This document shows positions 1 to 5,528 of a DNA stretch of 5,528 nt, piece by piece. Made by a program: the position numbers and the translations under genes. A model generated the notes under the pieces. The model searched no databases and was not told the DNA's origin. It worked only from the letters and a program-made list of their open reading frames with translations. The stretch is from Gammaproteobacteria bacterium. Lineage in GTDB: Bacteria > Pseudomonadota > Gammaproteobacteria > Coxiellales > Coxiellaceae. Every line of letters starts with the position of its first letter. The stretch's first letter is position 1. The DNA lies in the NCBI GenBank assembly GCA_022600315.1, contig JAHZKQ010000221.1, positions 1-5,528 of the forward strand. The letters are read 5' to 3'.

Positions 1-408
1 CTACAAATCGTTAGTGCATTAGGTGCACTGATATTAATTTACTTTGCTATTAGTGCGCTGCGTCTACCCGCCTCTGAAATTAATCTTAGTAATTGCAATA
101 CTAAGGCTCGTCCTTTATGGCGACATTATTCTGAAGGCTTACTACTAACAATTTTCAATCCATACACTATATTATTTTGGGCTTCTATTAGCAGCTTAGT
201 TATTAATATCAGCCAACAACCTAATGGCATTTGGTTTATAGGACTTGGCGTATTAATTAGCACCGCCAGCTGGGTAGCTGCTTTAAATCTTGTGGTGCAT
301 TATAGTAAACACCGCATTACCCCAAAGGCCATGCATTGGATTAATCGCTGTGGCGGTATTATTTTGCTGGGTTTCGCAATTTTAAGTTTTTGGCGAGCAT
401 TTAACTAG
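1..408 (+). CDS. LysE-family amino-acid/metabolite exporter, C-terminal part (5' end outside window)
   Basis: The open frame enters at base 1 and runs for 135 codons to TAG. It is very hydrophobic, with about four membrane segments at residues 2-20, 47-70, 76-99 and 117-134. The segment at residues 46-61 carries the G-x(6)-NP-x(3)-FW pattern (Asn53-Pro54, Phe59-Trp60) typical of the second half of LysE/RhtB-type exporters. The C-terminal helix after Asn115-Arg116, rich in Gly and Leu, is also family-like. LysE proteins are inner-membrane exporters of about 200 residues that expel amino acids or related small molecules, so roughly the first third is missing here. The substrate cannot be read from the sequence. 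The stop codon overlaps the Shine-Dalgarno of prpC, so the gene is very probably co-transcribed and translationally coupled with prpC. A link to propionate metabolism is inferred from position only. Confidence 0.85.
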   Translation, partial: LQIVSALGALILIYFAISALRLPASEINLSNCNTKARPLWRHYSEGLLLTIFNPYTILFWASISSLVINISQQPNGIWFIGLGVLISTASWVAALNLVVHYSKHRITPKAMHWINRCGGIILLGFAILSFWRAFN

Positions 409-412
409 GAGG
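407..412 (+). promoter_or_regulatory. Strong Shine-Dalgarno of prpC overlapping the upstream stop codon
   Basis: A perfect AGGAGG ends 5 bases before the ATG of prpC. Its first two bases are the last two of the TAG stop of the LysE-type gene. A ribosome finishing the exporter therefore sits on the initiation site of prpC, which suggests translational coupling. The site also settles the prpC start at 418. Confidence 0.85.
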
Positions 413-417
413 CATCA

Positions 418-1530
418 ATGACGGCAACACAATCAGGATTAGCAAATATTACGGCTGGGCAATCGGCCATTGCAACCGTTGGTCAAGGCGCAGGTTTAAG
501 CTATCGAGGATATAGCATCGAGGATTTAGCTGCCAAGGCAAGCTTTGAAGAAGTTGCTTACTTATTACTGTATGAACATCTGCCTAAAACTAATGAACTG
601 GAGCGTTTCACTAATGAATTAACCCAGCATCGCAGCTTGCCTAAGACATTAATCAATTTACTAGAACAAATCCCCAAAACCGCCCACCCCATGGATGTAT
701 TACGCACCGCTTGCTCCATGCTCGGCACTCTGGAACCTGAAACCAACTCAAGCAAGCAGCATATTATCGCCACCCGCTTATTAGCAATCTTTCCAGCAGT
801 ATTAGCTTACTGGTATCAATATCATTATCATCATAATCGTATCCATATAGAAGCCCCTTACCCTTCAATCGCCGAGTATTTTTTGCGCCAATTATTGCAG
901 CGCACGGCTGATGATATTGAAATTAAGGTCATAAATACTTCATTAATCCTATATGCCGAACATGAATTTAATGCCTCTACCTTTGCCGCTCGAGTCACTT
1001 GCGCTACCGGGGCAGATTTTTATTCTGCCATTACTAGTGCCATTGGCACTTTAAGTGGGCCTTTGCACGGTGGCGCCAATGAGGCTGCCCTAGAATTAAT
1101 TCAAAAATTTAAAACGCCTGATGAAGCCGAACAAGGCATTCTAAATATGCTAAAGGATAAACAAAAAATTATGGGGTTTGGGCATCGGGTTTATCAAAAA
1201 GGCGATCCAAGATCACCAATTATAAAAACCTATGCCAAACAATTAGCCGAAGCTAAAAATAGCATGCAGCTATTTAATATCGCCGAACGCATAGAGAAAG
1301 TCATGTGGGATAAGAAAAAACTATTTCCCAATCTAGACTTTTACAGCGCAATTGCCTATCATTGTTGCGGCATTCCAACTGATATGTTTACGCCAATTTT
1401 TGTCTTAGCACGTACCGCCGGATGGTCGGCGCATATTATAGAGCAAAGAAGCAATAATAAATTAATTCGGCCAGTTTCAGAATATATCGGCCCCAAGCCA
1501 CAAAAATTTATTGCCATTAATCAACGCTAA
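418..1530 (+). CDS. prpC: 2-methylcitrate synthase (citrate synthase family)
   Basis: PrpC condenses propionyl-CoA with oxaloacetate to 2-methylcitrate and CoA in the cytoplasm, the entry step of the methylcitrate cycle. The 370-residue protein is a complete citrate-synthase fold, close to the usual PrpC length (about 375-390). Visible family landmarks are YRGYSIEDLA at 29-38, HPMDVLRT at 90-97, EHEFNASTF at 181-189, LHGGANE at 216-222, GFGHRVY at 253-259, FPNLDFYSA at 303-311 and GWSAHIIEQR at 335-344. The expected catalytic triad is His217, His256 and Asp307, with Arg332 and Arg344 probable substrate contacts. The type-I PrpC-like pattern and the directly following prpD argue for methylcitrate synthase rather than the TCA-cycle enzyme, although such enzymes usually also accept acetyl-CoA. 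The start is fixed by AGGAGG 5 bases upstream. The stop lies 13 bases before prpD. No internal promoter was seen, so regulation must come from upstream of the window. Confidence 0.95.
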   Translation: MTATQSGLANITAGQSAIATVGQGAGLSYRGYSIEDLAAKASFEEVAYLLLYEHLPKTNELERFTNELTQHRSLPKTLINLLEQIPKTAHPMDVLRTACSMLGTLEPETNSSKQHIIATRLLAIFPAVLAYWYQYHYHHNRIHIEAPYPSIAEYFLRQLLQRTADDIEIKVINTSLILYAEHEFNASTFAARVTCATGADFYSAITSAIGTLSGPLHGGANEAALELIQKFKTPDEAEQGILNMLKDKQKIMGFGHRVYQKGDPRSPIIKTYAKQLAEAKNSMQLFNIAERIEKVMWDKKKLFPNLDFYSAIAYHCCGIPTDMFTPIFVLARTAGWSAHIIEQRSNNKLIRPVSEYIGPKPQKFIAINQR

Positions 1531-1543
1531 CTGAGAGTTATTT

Positions 1544-2959
1544 ATGCAAAACTTAAAAACTGATTTTGATCCAGAGATTAAAGCTATTGCTGATTATACC
1601 CTGAATTATAAAGTGAATAGCGAGCTTGCCTATCAATCAGCTTTTTATAGTTTTATTGATGCTATTGGCTGTGCATTATTAGCTTTAAATTATCCGGCTT
1701 GCACAAAATTATTAGGGCCTGTTGTGCCCAATACTAGCGTGCAAAATGGCGCTCGAGTGATTGGCACTAGCTATCAACTTGATCCGGTAAAAGCCGCATT
1801 TGATAATGGTGCCTTAATTCGCTGGCTAGATTTTAACGATACTTTTTTAGCCGCCGAATGGGGCCACCCTAGCGATAACTTAGGCGGCATCTTAAGTTTG
1901 GCAGATTATTTAAATCGCACCCAGCAGAGCAGTTTTAATTTATACGATATATTAACTTTTATGATTCAGGCGCATGAAATTCAAGGCGTGATTGCGCTGG
2001 AAAATAGCTTTAATCGCTTAGGGCTGGACCATGTGATCTTAGTCAAAATTGCCACCACCGCCATTGCCACTAAAATGTTAGGTGGCAATTTCGATGCCAT
2101 TTGCAGAGCAGTTTCTCAAGCCTGGTTAGATGGCCAAAGTCTTCGAACTTACCGACATGCTCCCAATACTGGTTCACGTAAATCTTGGGCTGCCGGCGAT
2201 GCTACTAGTCGTGGTGTGCGTCTAGCTATGCTCACCTTGCAAGGTGAAATGGGTTACCCTAGCGTACTATCCACCAAAACTTGGGGCTTTAACGATGTTT
2301 ATCATAGTAACGGATTAAATTTTTCACGTGATTATGGCAGCTACGTAATCGAGAATGTGCTATTTAAAATTTCATTTCCAGCTGAATTTCATGCACAATC
2401 TGCCGTTGAAGCGGCAATTCAACTGCACCCGCAAATAAAAAATCACTTCGATGAAATTAAAACCATCCATGTGCGCACCCAAGAAGCTGCTATGCGCATT
2501 ATCAATAAGACTGGACCTCTACATAATCCAGCAGACCGCGACCATTGCCTACAATACATGATTGCAATCGGATTAATTTTTGGTGAATTAACTGCAGCTC
2601 ATTATGAAGATGCTATTGCGGCTGATCCTAAAGTCGATGCCTTACGCGAAAAAATGCAAATTACTGAAGTGGCTGAATTTAGCAAAGATTATTTAGACCC
2701 TGATAAGCGCTCAATTGCTAATGCACTGCAGATTGAATACCAAGACGGTACCCGCTCAGAAGAAATTATTATTGAATACCCTATCGGCCATCCAAAGCGA
2801 CGTCAAGAAGGCATTCCATTATTAATGAGTAAATTTACCAATGCCGTTAACGGCTTTTATCCAAAACAACAAGCCGATACGCTATTAAAATTATTCAGTG
2901 ATGAGAAGAATATTCATCAGTTAAAAATTCATGAGCTAATGGGCCAACTTACAGTATAA
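1544..2959 (+). CDS. prpD: 2-methylcitrate dehydratase
   Basis: PrpD (MmgE/PrpD family, not an iron-sulfur aconitase) dehydrates 2-methylcitrate to 2-methyl-cis-aconitate in the cytoplasm, the step after PrpC. The 471-residue frame is full length (enterobacterial PrpD is about 483). It shows the conserved blocks WLDFNDT at 94-100, EWGHPSDNLGG at 105-115, ENSFNRLGLDHV at 153-164, RTYRHAPNTG at 201-210, RKSWAAGDATSR at 212-223, FKISFPAEFHAQ at 274-285, NPADRDHCLQYM at 328-339 and EYPIGHPKRR at 411-420. A weak GAGAG Shine-Dalgarno lies 6 bases before the ATG, and the gene follows prpC after 13 bases, so both are surely one message. No prpB, acnD or prpF follows. The next gene is convergent, 4 bases away. 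The last ~35 residues are the least conserved, as is normal for the family. Confidence 0.95.
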   Translation: MQNLKTDFDPEIKAIADYTLNYKVNSELAYQSAFYSFIDAIGCALLALNYPACTKLLGPVVPNTSVQNGARVIGTSYQLDPVKAAFDNGALIRWLDFNDTFLAAEWGHPSDNLGGILSLADYLNRTQQSSFNLYDILTFMIQAHEIQGVIALENSFNRLGLDHVILVKIATTAIATKMLGGNFDAICRAVSQAWLDGQSLRTYRHAPNTGSRKSWAAGDATSRGVRLAMLTLQGEMGYPSVLSTKTWGFNDVYHSNGLNFSRDYGSYVIENVLFKISFPAEFHAQSAVEAAIQLHPQIKNHFDEIKTIHVRTQEAAMRIINKTGPLHNPADRDHCLQYMIAIGLIFGELTAAHYEDAIAADPKVDALREKMQITEVAEFSKDYLDPDKRSIANALQIEYQDGTRSEEIIIEYPIGHPKRRQEGIPLLMSKFTNAVNGFYPKQQADTLLKLFSDEKNIHQLKIHELMGQLTV

Positions 2960-2989
2960 AAAGCTAAGCCAGCGTAGAAAATACTAGCT
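2958..2989 (-). terminator. Possible weak intrinsic terminator of the orphan minus-strand gene
   Basis: Read on the minus strand, AGCTA (2985-2989) plus GTA (2982-2984) can pair with TAC (2974-2976) plus TAGCT (2962-2966). The loop is 5 bases and a 7-base bulge lies on one side, and four further T residues follow at 2958-2961. The stem is short and AT-rich, and it overlaps both the stop codon of the orphan gene and the extreme end of the prpD region. It is the only terminator-like structure found at this convergent junction. No T-run follows it in the plus direction, so it would not obviously stop the prp transcript. Confidence 0.2.
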
Positions 2990-4499
2990 CTTTTGCCTCT
3001 GGCTGTAATTCTTTGCCTATTTTTTCAGAGATGATTTTTCTATTTGCCGCATCTTTCACAATATCAGTGGCAGCAATAAATTTCTCGGCCGTATCAACTA
3101 AAGTTATCAGCTGATCATCTGTAAAGAAGCTCAGCAATGGTCCAACAAGGTTAGCATTAATTTCACTTAGCGCATATATAAACTGCTCGAACTTGTTAAA
3201 AAATACGACAAGAACTTTTAAGTACACTTGCCTTGCTGAATTTAATCCTTCAGAAAAAGAATTAAGCTGATTGATCATAAACTCAAGTGTCTGCGTTGAA
3301 TGCAAACAATAATGAAAAAATGCCATGACTGAGGCATTAACCTTTTGTTGCCTGCCTAAATTTTTCTTGGCATAAACACTAGCACCCTTTAGCAGGTAGT
3401 CACTTATCATTTCTTTAGTGATATTTTCACTAAATAAACTTTTTGCAAAAAGACTACGACAAAAAAAATAAGGTCCTGCCCAACCAAAGTTACAAACTTC
3501 TTGATAGCTTTTTTTATATCGTAGCGGGTCAAAGCCAGGTTGCAACACCACTGACTGAACAAGTGCTGTGTTAGACTTAGAAGATTCTTCACTGATATCA
3601 GTTAAGTTTAATCTAAACGAACTTAGTTTCTCAGCCCCCAACCAATGCAACAATACGAGAACCGATACTAATTTACAAGATCTAAGGATTTTCAAAAATG
3701 ATTGCTTATTTTTTACCAAGCCATTTAGTTTCGAGCTTCCAAGCTCGTTAAATAGCTCCAATTGCCTAGATTCATTAGAATACTTTAATAGCATGCAAAA
3801 TTCGGGAAAAGTGTTAAAGTTAGATAGCATATCCCCGACATCTTTAACAGCCAGTATTGCTTGCTTGTATTTCTCAGGCAGCTTAGCAAAATTATCAAGA
3901 AATTTTGACTTATTTTCTCCAGAAAAACTTATAAAATATTTAATCGATTTTATAAATCTTATTGCATCAGCTAAATTTAACTCAAGAATAATATCAGCAA
4001 ACTGAAATTGATAATCTTTCACAGCAGTCTTTATAGCAGGAGAAATCCACATATCAAACAGGAAGTTTAGGCGCGATTCTTTATCGATCTGTTGTAGTGA
4101 ATAAATAAGGATTGCTTCTGCTGCACCATCCGCTACAAAAAGCTCCTCTCTTAATATAAGCCCATTTGCTGATTTTAGAAAATCACTACGATATGGTGCC
4201 TCGATATTCTCAAGAATTTTTTTAAATCCAGCCAGTCTATCATTACAAGACTTGATAGCACGAATCAACTCTTTCTTTCTGCCGCCCACCAAGAGATTAA
4301 CCCGATCTAAAGAACTCTTCAGGAACTCAATCGACTCAAGCAAAACCTCAATACTAGCACCAAAATCTTCTGCATCATCGCTTACATCAGGCGCATCAGC
4401 AAAAACACTCGTTGGCCAGAAAGTTACCGGGCTAAACCTCACCCTGGGCTTCGCTACTAACGTTATTGCATTTTGACTATGATGATCTTTCCTAGCCAT
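2964..4499 (-). CDS. Uncharacterised 511-residue helical-repeat protein
   Basis: I do not recognise this family. The frame is long and uninterrupted, ends in TAG and starts at ATG 4497-4499. The Shine-Dalgarno is weak (AGG about 8 bases upstream). No signal peptide or membrane helix is evident, so it should be soluble. Residues 1-45 look disordered, basic then acidic (DAPDVSDDAEDF at 35-46). From residue 50 on it is nearly all predicted helix. Units of about 34 residues can be aligned without internal gaps, starting near residues 132, 167, 200, 234 and 268, with a looser copy at 92. The consensus is F-x-x-(I/L)-L ... ESR ... LF-x-x-L ... L-x-x-LV-x-N. Similar units return at about 437-496. 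Residues 300-430 are helical but less regular. The C-terminus is Glu-rich with a hydrophobic/small end (Glu492, 497, 501, 504; last residues VFSTLA). An alpha-solenoid scaffold or binding protein is plausible, and a secreted type IV effector is possible. Neither is demonstrated. Confidence 0.75.
   Translation of the reverse strand: MARKDHHSQNAITLVAKPRVRFSPVTFWPTSVFADAPDVSDDAEDFGASIEVLLESIEFLKSSLDRVNLLVGGRKKELIRAIKSCNDRLAGFKKILENIEAPYRSDFLKSANGLILREELFVADGAAEAILIYSLQQIDKESRLNFLFDMWISPAIKTAVKDYQFQFADIILELNLADAIRFIKSIKYFISFSGENKSKFLDNFAKLPEKYKQAILAVKDVGDMLSNFNTFPEFCMLLKYSNESRQLELFNELGSSKLNGLVKNKQSFLKILRSCKLVSVLVLLHWLGAEKLSSFRLNLTDISEESSKSNTALVQSVVLQPGFDPLRYKKSYQEVCNFGWAGPYFFCRSLFAKSLFSENITKEMISDYLLKGASVYAKKNLGRQQKVNASVMAFFHYCLHSTQTLEFMINQLNSFSEGLNSARQVYLKVLVVFFNKFEQFIYALSEINANLVGPLLSFFTDDQLITLVDTAEKFIAATDIVKDAANRKIISEKIGKELQPEAKELVFSTLA
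3012..3191 (-). repeat. Degenerate protein repeat, C-terminal block (residues ~437-496)
   Basis: The stretch LLSFFTDDQLITLV (455-468), followed by KF at 473-474, aligns without gaps to LFNELGSSKLNGLV (249-262) and its following SF at 267-268. Matches fall at the Leu, Leu-Val and Phe positions. The preceding Phe437 segment would be the first half of the same unit, about 37 residues long. This suggests the repeat once ran through much of the protein and has decayed in the middle. The similarity is weaker than in the main block. Confidence 0.35.
3597..4226 (-). repeat. Degenerate ~34-residue protein repeat, main block (residues ~92-301)
   Basis: This is a protein-level tandem repeat inside the orphan gene and is not visible as DNA repetition. 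Units begin near residues 92, 132, 167, 200, 234 and 268; the last five starts are 35, 33, 34 and 34 residues apart. Three pairs align best. Unit 132 against unit 234 shares ESR, LF, Ser, Val-Lys and Gln at equal spacing. Unit 234 against unit 268 shares Phe, Leu, LxL, LG, KL and Asn over 32 positions without a gap. Unit 200 against unit 234 shares Phe and Glu plus the hydrophobic pattern. Two helices per unit would give an alpha-solenoid. The copies lack the canonical residues of TPR, ankyrin or HEAT repeats as far as I can judge. Confidence 0.5.
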
Positions 4500-4534
4500 A
4501 CCACTTGCCTAGCCAGCTAATTAACCATTGCAAG

Positions 4535-4540
4535 ATTATA
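4535..4540 (-). promoter_or_regulatory. Candidate -10 box for the orphan repeat-protein gene
   Basis: On the minus strand this is a perfect TATAAT, 35 bases before the ATG at 4499, giving a leader of about 29 bases. No good -35 hexamer sits 16-18 bases upstream (ATACTA at best). A second, poorer pair lies further up: TATACT at 4559-4564 with TTTAAT at 4581-4586, 16 bases apart. The 91-base gap to thpR shows no convincing terminator, so read-through from thpR is also possible. Nothing else was seen in the gap. Confidence 0.4.
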
Positions 4541-4590
4541 CATAAATCAGGTGGGCTTAGTATAGCTAATGAGACCCCTAATTAAATATT

Positions 4591-5127
4591 CTAGCCCAGC
4601 GTAAAATGTTTAACAGGATGATATTCACTGCCGCCTGGCTTTTGCCTTACTTCATATAAAATCAAATCATCTACAGTTAAGGTTAAATCCTCAATAATAA
4701 TCGGCGCTAAGATATGATGGTCATGATCATAACGTCGGCACAAAGTAATATGCGGACTAAAACATTGTGTTTCAATGTCTAAACCATCATCAGCAACTGC
4801 TGCATCAACAGCATTGTAGAGCGCATCCAGCTCAGTATGCAGTTCCGCGCAAGCGGCAATAATTTTAGAGTGTAGAGCCGGAAATGGCGTAATGCTGGTA
4901 ATATGAATTGGAAATGGTTTGATGCCTTTAATATTTTCTTCAATACTCTGATTAATTTTTTCAATGTCAGATTGCTCAACATTTCCTAAAAATTTAACAG
5001 TAATATGATAATTATCCTCTGTCGTCCAATGCGTTTGCTTGGGTAATTTATTGTAAGTTTTCTGTGCTAATTTATGCAAATGGCCAGCAATATCTGTCTT
5101 AATTTTAAGCCCATAAAATACTCGCAT
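4591..5127 (-). CDS. thpR: RNA 2',3'-cyclic phosphodiesterase (2H phosphoesterase, LigT/ThpR type)
   Basis: The 178-residue protein has the two HxT(V/L) motifs that define the 2H phosphoesterase superfamily: HITV at 41-44 (in YHITVKFLG) and HITL at 126-129 (in FSPHITLCRR). These supply the catalytic His41/Thr43 and His126/Thr128. N-terminal RVFYGLKI (2-9) and the strand LILYEVRQKPGGSEYHPV (155-172) complete the usual ThpR pattern, and the length is typical (175-190). Family members open 2',3'-cyclic phosphates on RNA ends to 2'-phosphates and can ligate tRNA halves in vitro; the physiological role is unsettled. The ATG is preceded by GGAG (5135-5138 on the minus strand) with a 7-base spacer, which supports this start. 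It is divergent from the permease gene and 91 bases upstream of the orphan gene on the same strand, so the two could share a transcript. Confidence 0.92.
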   Translation of the reverse strand: MRVFYGLKIKTDIAGHLHKLAQKTYNKLPKQTHWTTEDNYHITVKFLGNVEQSDIEKINQSIEENIKGIKPFPIHITSITPFPALHSKIIAACAELHTELDALYNAVDAAVADDGLDIETQCFSPHITLCRRYDHDHHILAPIIIEDLTLTVDDLILYEVRQKPGGSEYHPVKHFTLG

Positions 5128-5160
5128 CGCTCATCTCCATTAAAGCTAGGTGATTGTTTC

Positions 5161-5191
5161 AGTCTAGCATTTGTCAGTTGATACGGTCCAA
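5161..5191 (-). promoter_or_regulatory. Tentative thpR promoter
   Basis: On the minus strand, TTGGAC (5186-5191) is followed after 19 bases by TAGACT (5161-5166), which has a TG-x extension directly before it. Transcription would start near 5154, leaving a leader of about 27 bases to the ATG. The spacer is longer than ideal and the -10 matches at only four of six positions. The element lies close to, and partly under, the permease promoter on the other strand. Confidence 0.25.
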
Positions 5192-5201
5192 CTTTTCAGT
5201 A

Positions 5202-5210
5202 TGTTATAAT
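5202..5210 (+). promoter_or_regulatory. Extended -10 promoter of the SLC13-type permease gene
   Basis: TGT followed by a perfect TATAAT (5205-5210) makes a complete extended -10 element. The expected -35 position (about 5182-5187, TACGGT) is poor, which is normal for extended -10 promoters; TTGATA at 5178-5183 would be 21 bases away. Transcription should start near 5216-5217, leaving a leader of about 25 bases with the Shine-Dalgarno AGGAG. No operator palindrome is obvious. Confidence 0.6.
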
Positions 5211-5227
5211 CTCCTAGAGTTGAGAAC

Positions 5228-5232
5228 AGGAG
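5228..5232 (+). promoter_or_regulatory. Shine-Dalgarno that selects the GTG start of the permease
   Basis: AGGAG ends 9 bases before GTG 5242-5244. The next in-frame ATG, at 5290, has no comparable site and would remove most of the first membrane segment, so the GTG is the better start. Confidence 0.7.
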
Positions 5233-5241
5233 AAACCACGG

Positions 5242-5528
5242 GTGCCTTTCTTTGAGCCCTACATCATCTTAACCATACTGATTGTAACCATGGTGCTATT
5301 TATTTGGGGTCGCTGGCGCTATGACGTAGTCGCGCTATTGGCTCTAATGTGTTCAGTTTTATTGGGAGCCGTGCCATTTAAACAGGTCTATATCGGCCTT
5401 GCCAACCCGGCTGTAATTACTGTGGCTTGCGTGATGGTTATCTCCCAAGCTATTACCCAATCTGGTTTACTCGATCGCTTAGTACGAAACTTTACCGAAT
5501 ACACTCGCCTGCCCAAACTCATGTACAG
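5242..5528 (+). CDS. SLC13/DASS-family permease, N-terminal part (3' end outside window)
   Basis: Ninety-five complete codons are present before the window ends. The protein begins with a membrane helix (residues 7-22), then the family-typical W-R-Y-D-V-V-A-L-L-A motif (25-34) leading into a second helix to about 42. A short VPFKQVYIGLAN segment (44-55) and NPAVITVACVMVIS (55-68) form the third helix, followed by QSGLLDRLVR (73-82). The RxDVxAL ... G-x-ANPAVITV pattern is characteristic of the SLC13-like sodium/anion permeases that often carry internal TrkA-C (RCK) domains and total about 590 residues. It is an inner-membrane transporter of anions such as sulfate or dicarboxylates; the substrate cannot be called from this fragment. 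It is driven by the extended -10 promoter at 5202-5210 and is divergent from thpR. Confidence 0.85.
   Translation, partial: MPFFEPYIILTILIVTMVLFIWGRWRYDVVALLALMCSVLLGAVPFKQVYIGLANPAVITVACVMVISQAITQSGLLDRLVRNFTEYTRLPKLMY

Noticed and set aside
558..773. Open frame of 71 codons on the minus strand inside prpC
   Set aside because: Antisense to a highly conserved enzyme, with no supporting signals.
808..850. His-rich stretch in PrpC (residues ~136-143) as a possible metal site
   Set aside because: The same region is His/Tyr-rich in other PrpC proteins and belongs to the citrate-synthase fold.
2964..2983. The end of the orphan gene (2967-2984) resembles the end of thpR (about 4591-4609), sharing the string CAGCGTA on the plus strand
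   Set aside because: The match is only about 7-9 bases within two coding ends and does not extend, so it is probably chance rather than a duplicated terminator or recombination site.
2967..3004. AGCCAG ... CTGGCT inverted repeat near the convergent junction
   Set aside because: The arms are only 6 bases with a 26-base loop, inside coding sequence and with no T-run on the plus strand. The alternative bulged hairpin at 2962-2989 fits better.
3568..4005. Open frame of 145 codons on the plus strand
   Set aside because: It lies fully antisense to the 511-residue gene, has low-complexity Ser/Leu/Asn-rich content, no Shine-Dalgarno and no recognisable domain. The minus-strand frame is far longer and has coherent helical patterning.
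4252..4476. Open frame of 74 codons on the plus strand
   Set aside because: Antisense shadow of the N-terminal part of the orphan gene, without a ribosome site.
4555..4590. Possible PmrA-type direct repeat (TTAAT-like half sites) upstream of the orphan gene
   Set aside because: The ATTAG half-sites are 12 bases apart, lack the second TTAAT core and are not well placed against the TATAAT box. The AT-rich background makes such matches common.
5290..5528. ATG at 5290 as the start of the permease
   Set aside because: It lacks a Shine-Dalgarno and would cut away most of the first membrane helix, whereas GTG 5242 has AGGAG 9 bases upstream.

Overview
The window looks like chromosome from an AT-rich gammaproteobacterium (roughly 40 % GC by eye). 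PrpC and PrpD resemble their enterobacterial counterparts over their whole length, codon choice is AT-leaning, and gene packing is tight. A member of the Legionellales (Coxiella/Legionella/Aquicella-like) would fit, but that is inference; no 16S or other marker gene is present.

Layout. (1) Positions 1-2959, plus strand: the 3' end of a LysE-family membrane exporter, then prpC (2-methylcitrate synthase) and prpD (2-methylcitrate dehydratase). The three genes are packed as one transcription unit. The Shine-Dalgarno of prpC overlaps the stop codon of the exporter, and prpC and prpD are 13 bases apart. PrpC condenses propionyl-CoA with oxaloacetate and PrpD dehydrates the product, giving the first two steps of the methylcitrate cycle. 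The lyase PrpB, the regulator PrpR and a propionyl-CoA synthetase are not in the window; any operon promoter and prpB would have to lie upstream of position 1 or elsewhere. (2) Positions 2964-4499, minus strand: an unrecognised 511-residue helical protein that converges on prpD with a 4-base gap. Its sequence can be read as a series of degenerate units of about 34 residues. This is the only gene here without an obvious family and the most interesting part of the window. (3) Positions 4591-5127, minus strand: thpR, an RNA 2',3'-cyclic phosphodiesterase of the 2H superfamily. (4) Positions 5242-5528, plus strand: the 5' end of an SLC13-type (DASS) permease with a GTG start and a good extended -10 promoter, divergent from thpR.

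How it fits together: propionyl-CoA disposal (prpCD) with a linked exporter on one side, and an RNA-processing enzyme and an anion permease on the other. The lineage-specific-looking repeat protein sits between these housekeeping genes. There is no tRNA, rRNA, CRISPR array, insertion sequence or phage gene. The only gaps between genes are short (91 bases at 4500-4590, 114 bases at 5128-5241) and appear to hold promoters.
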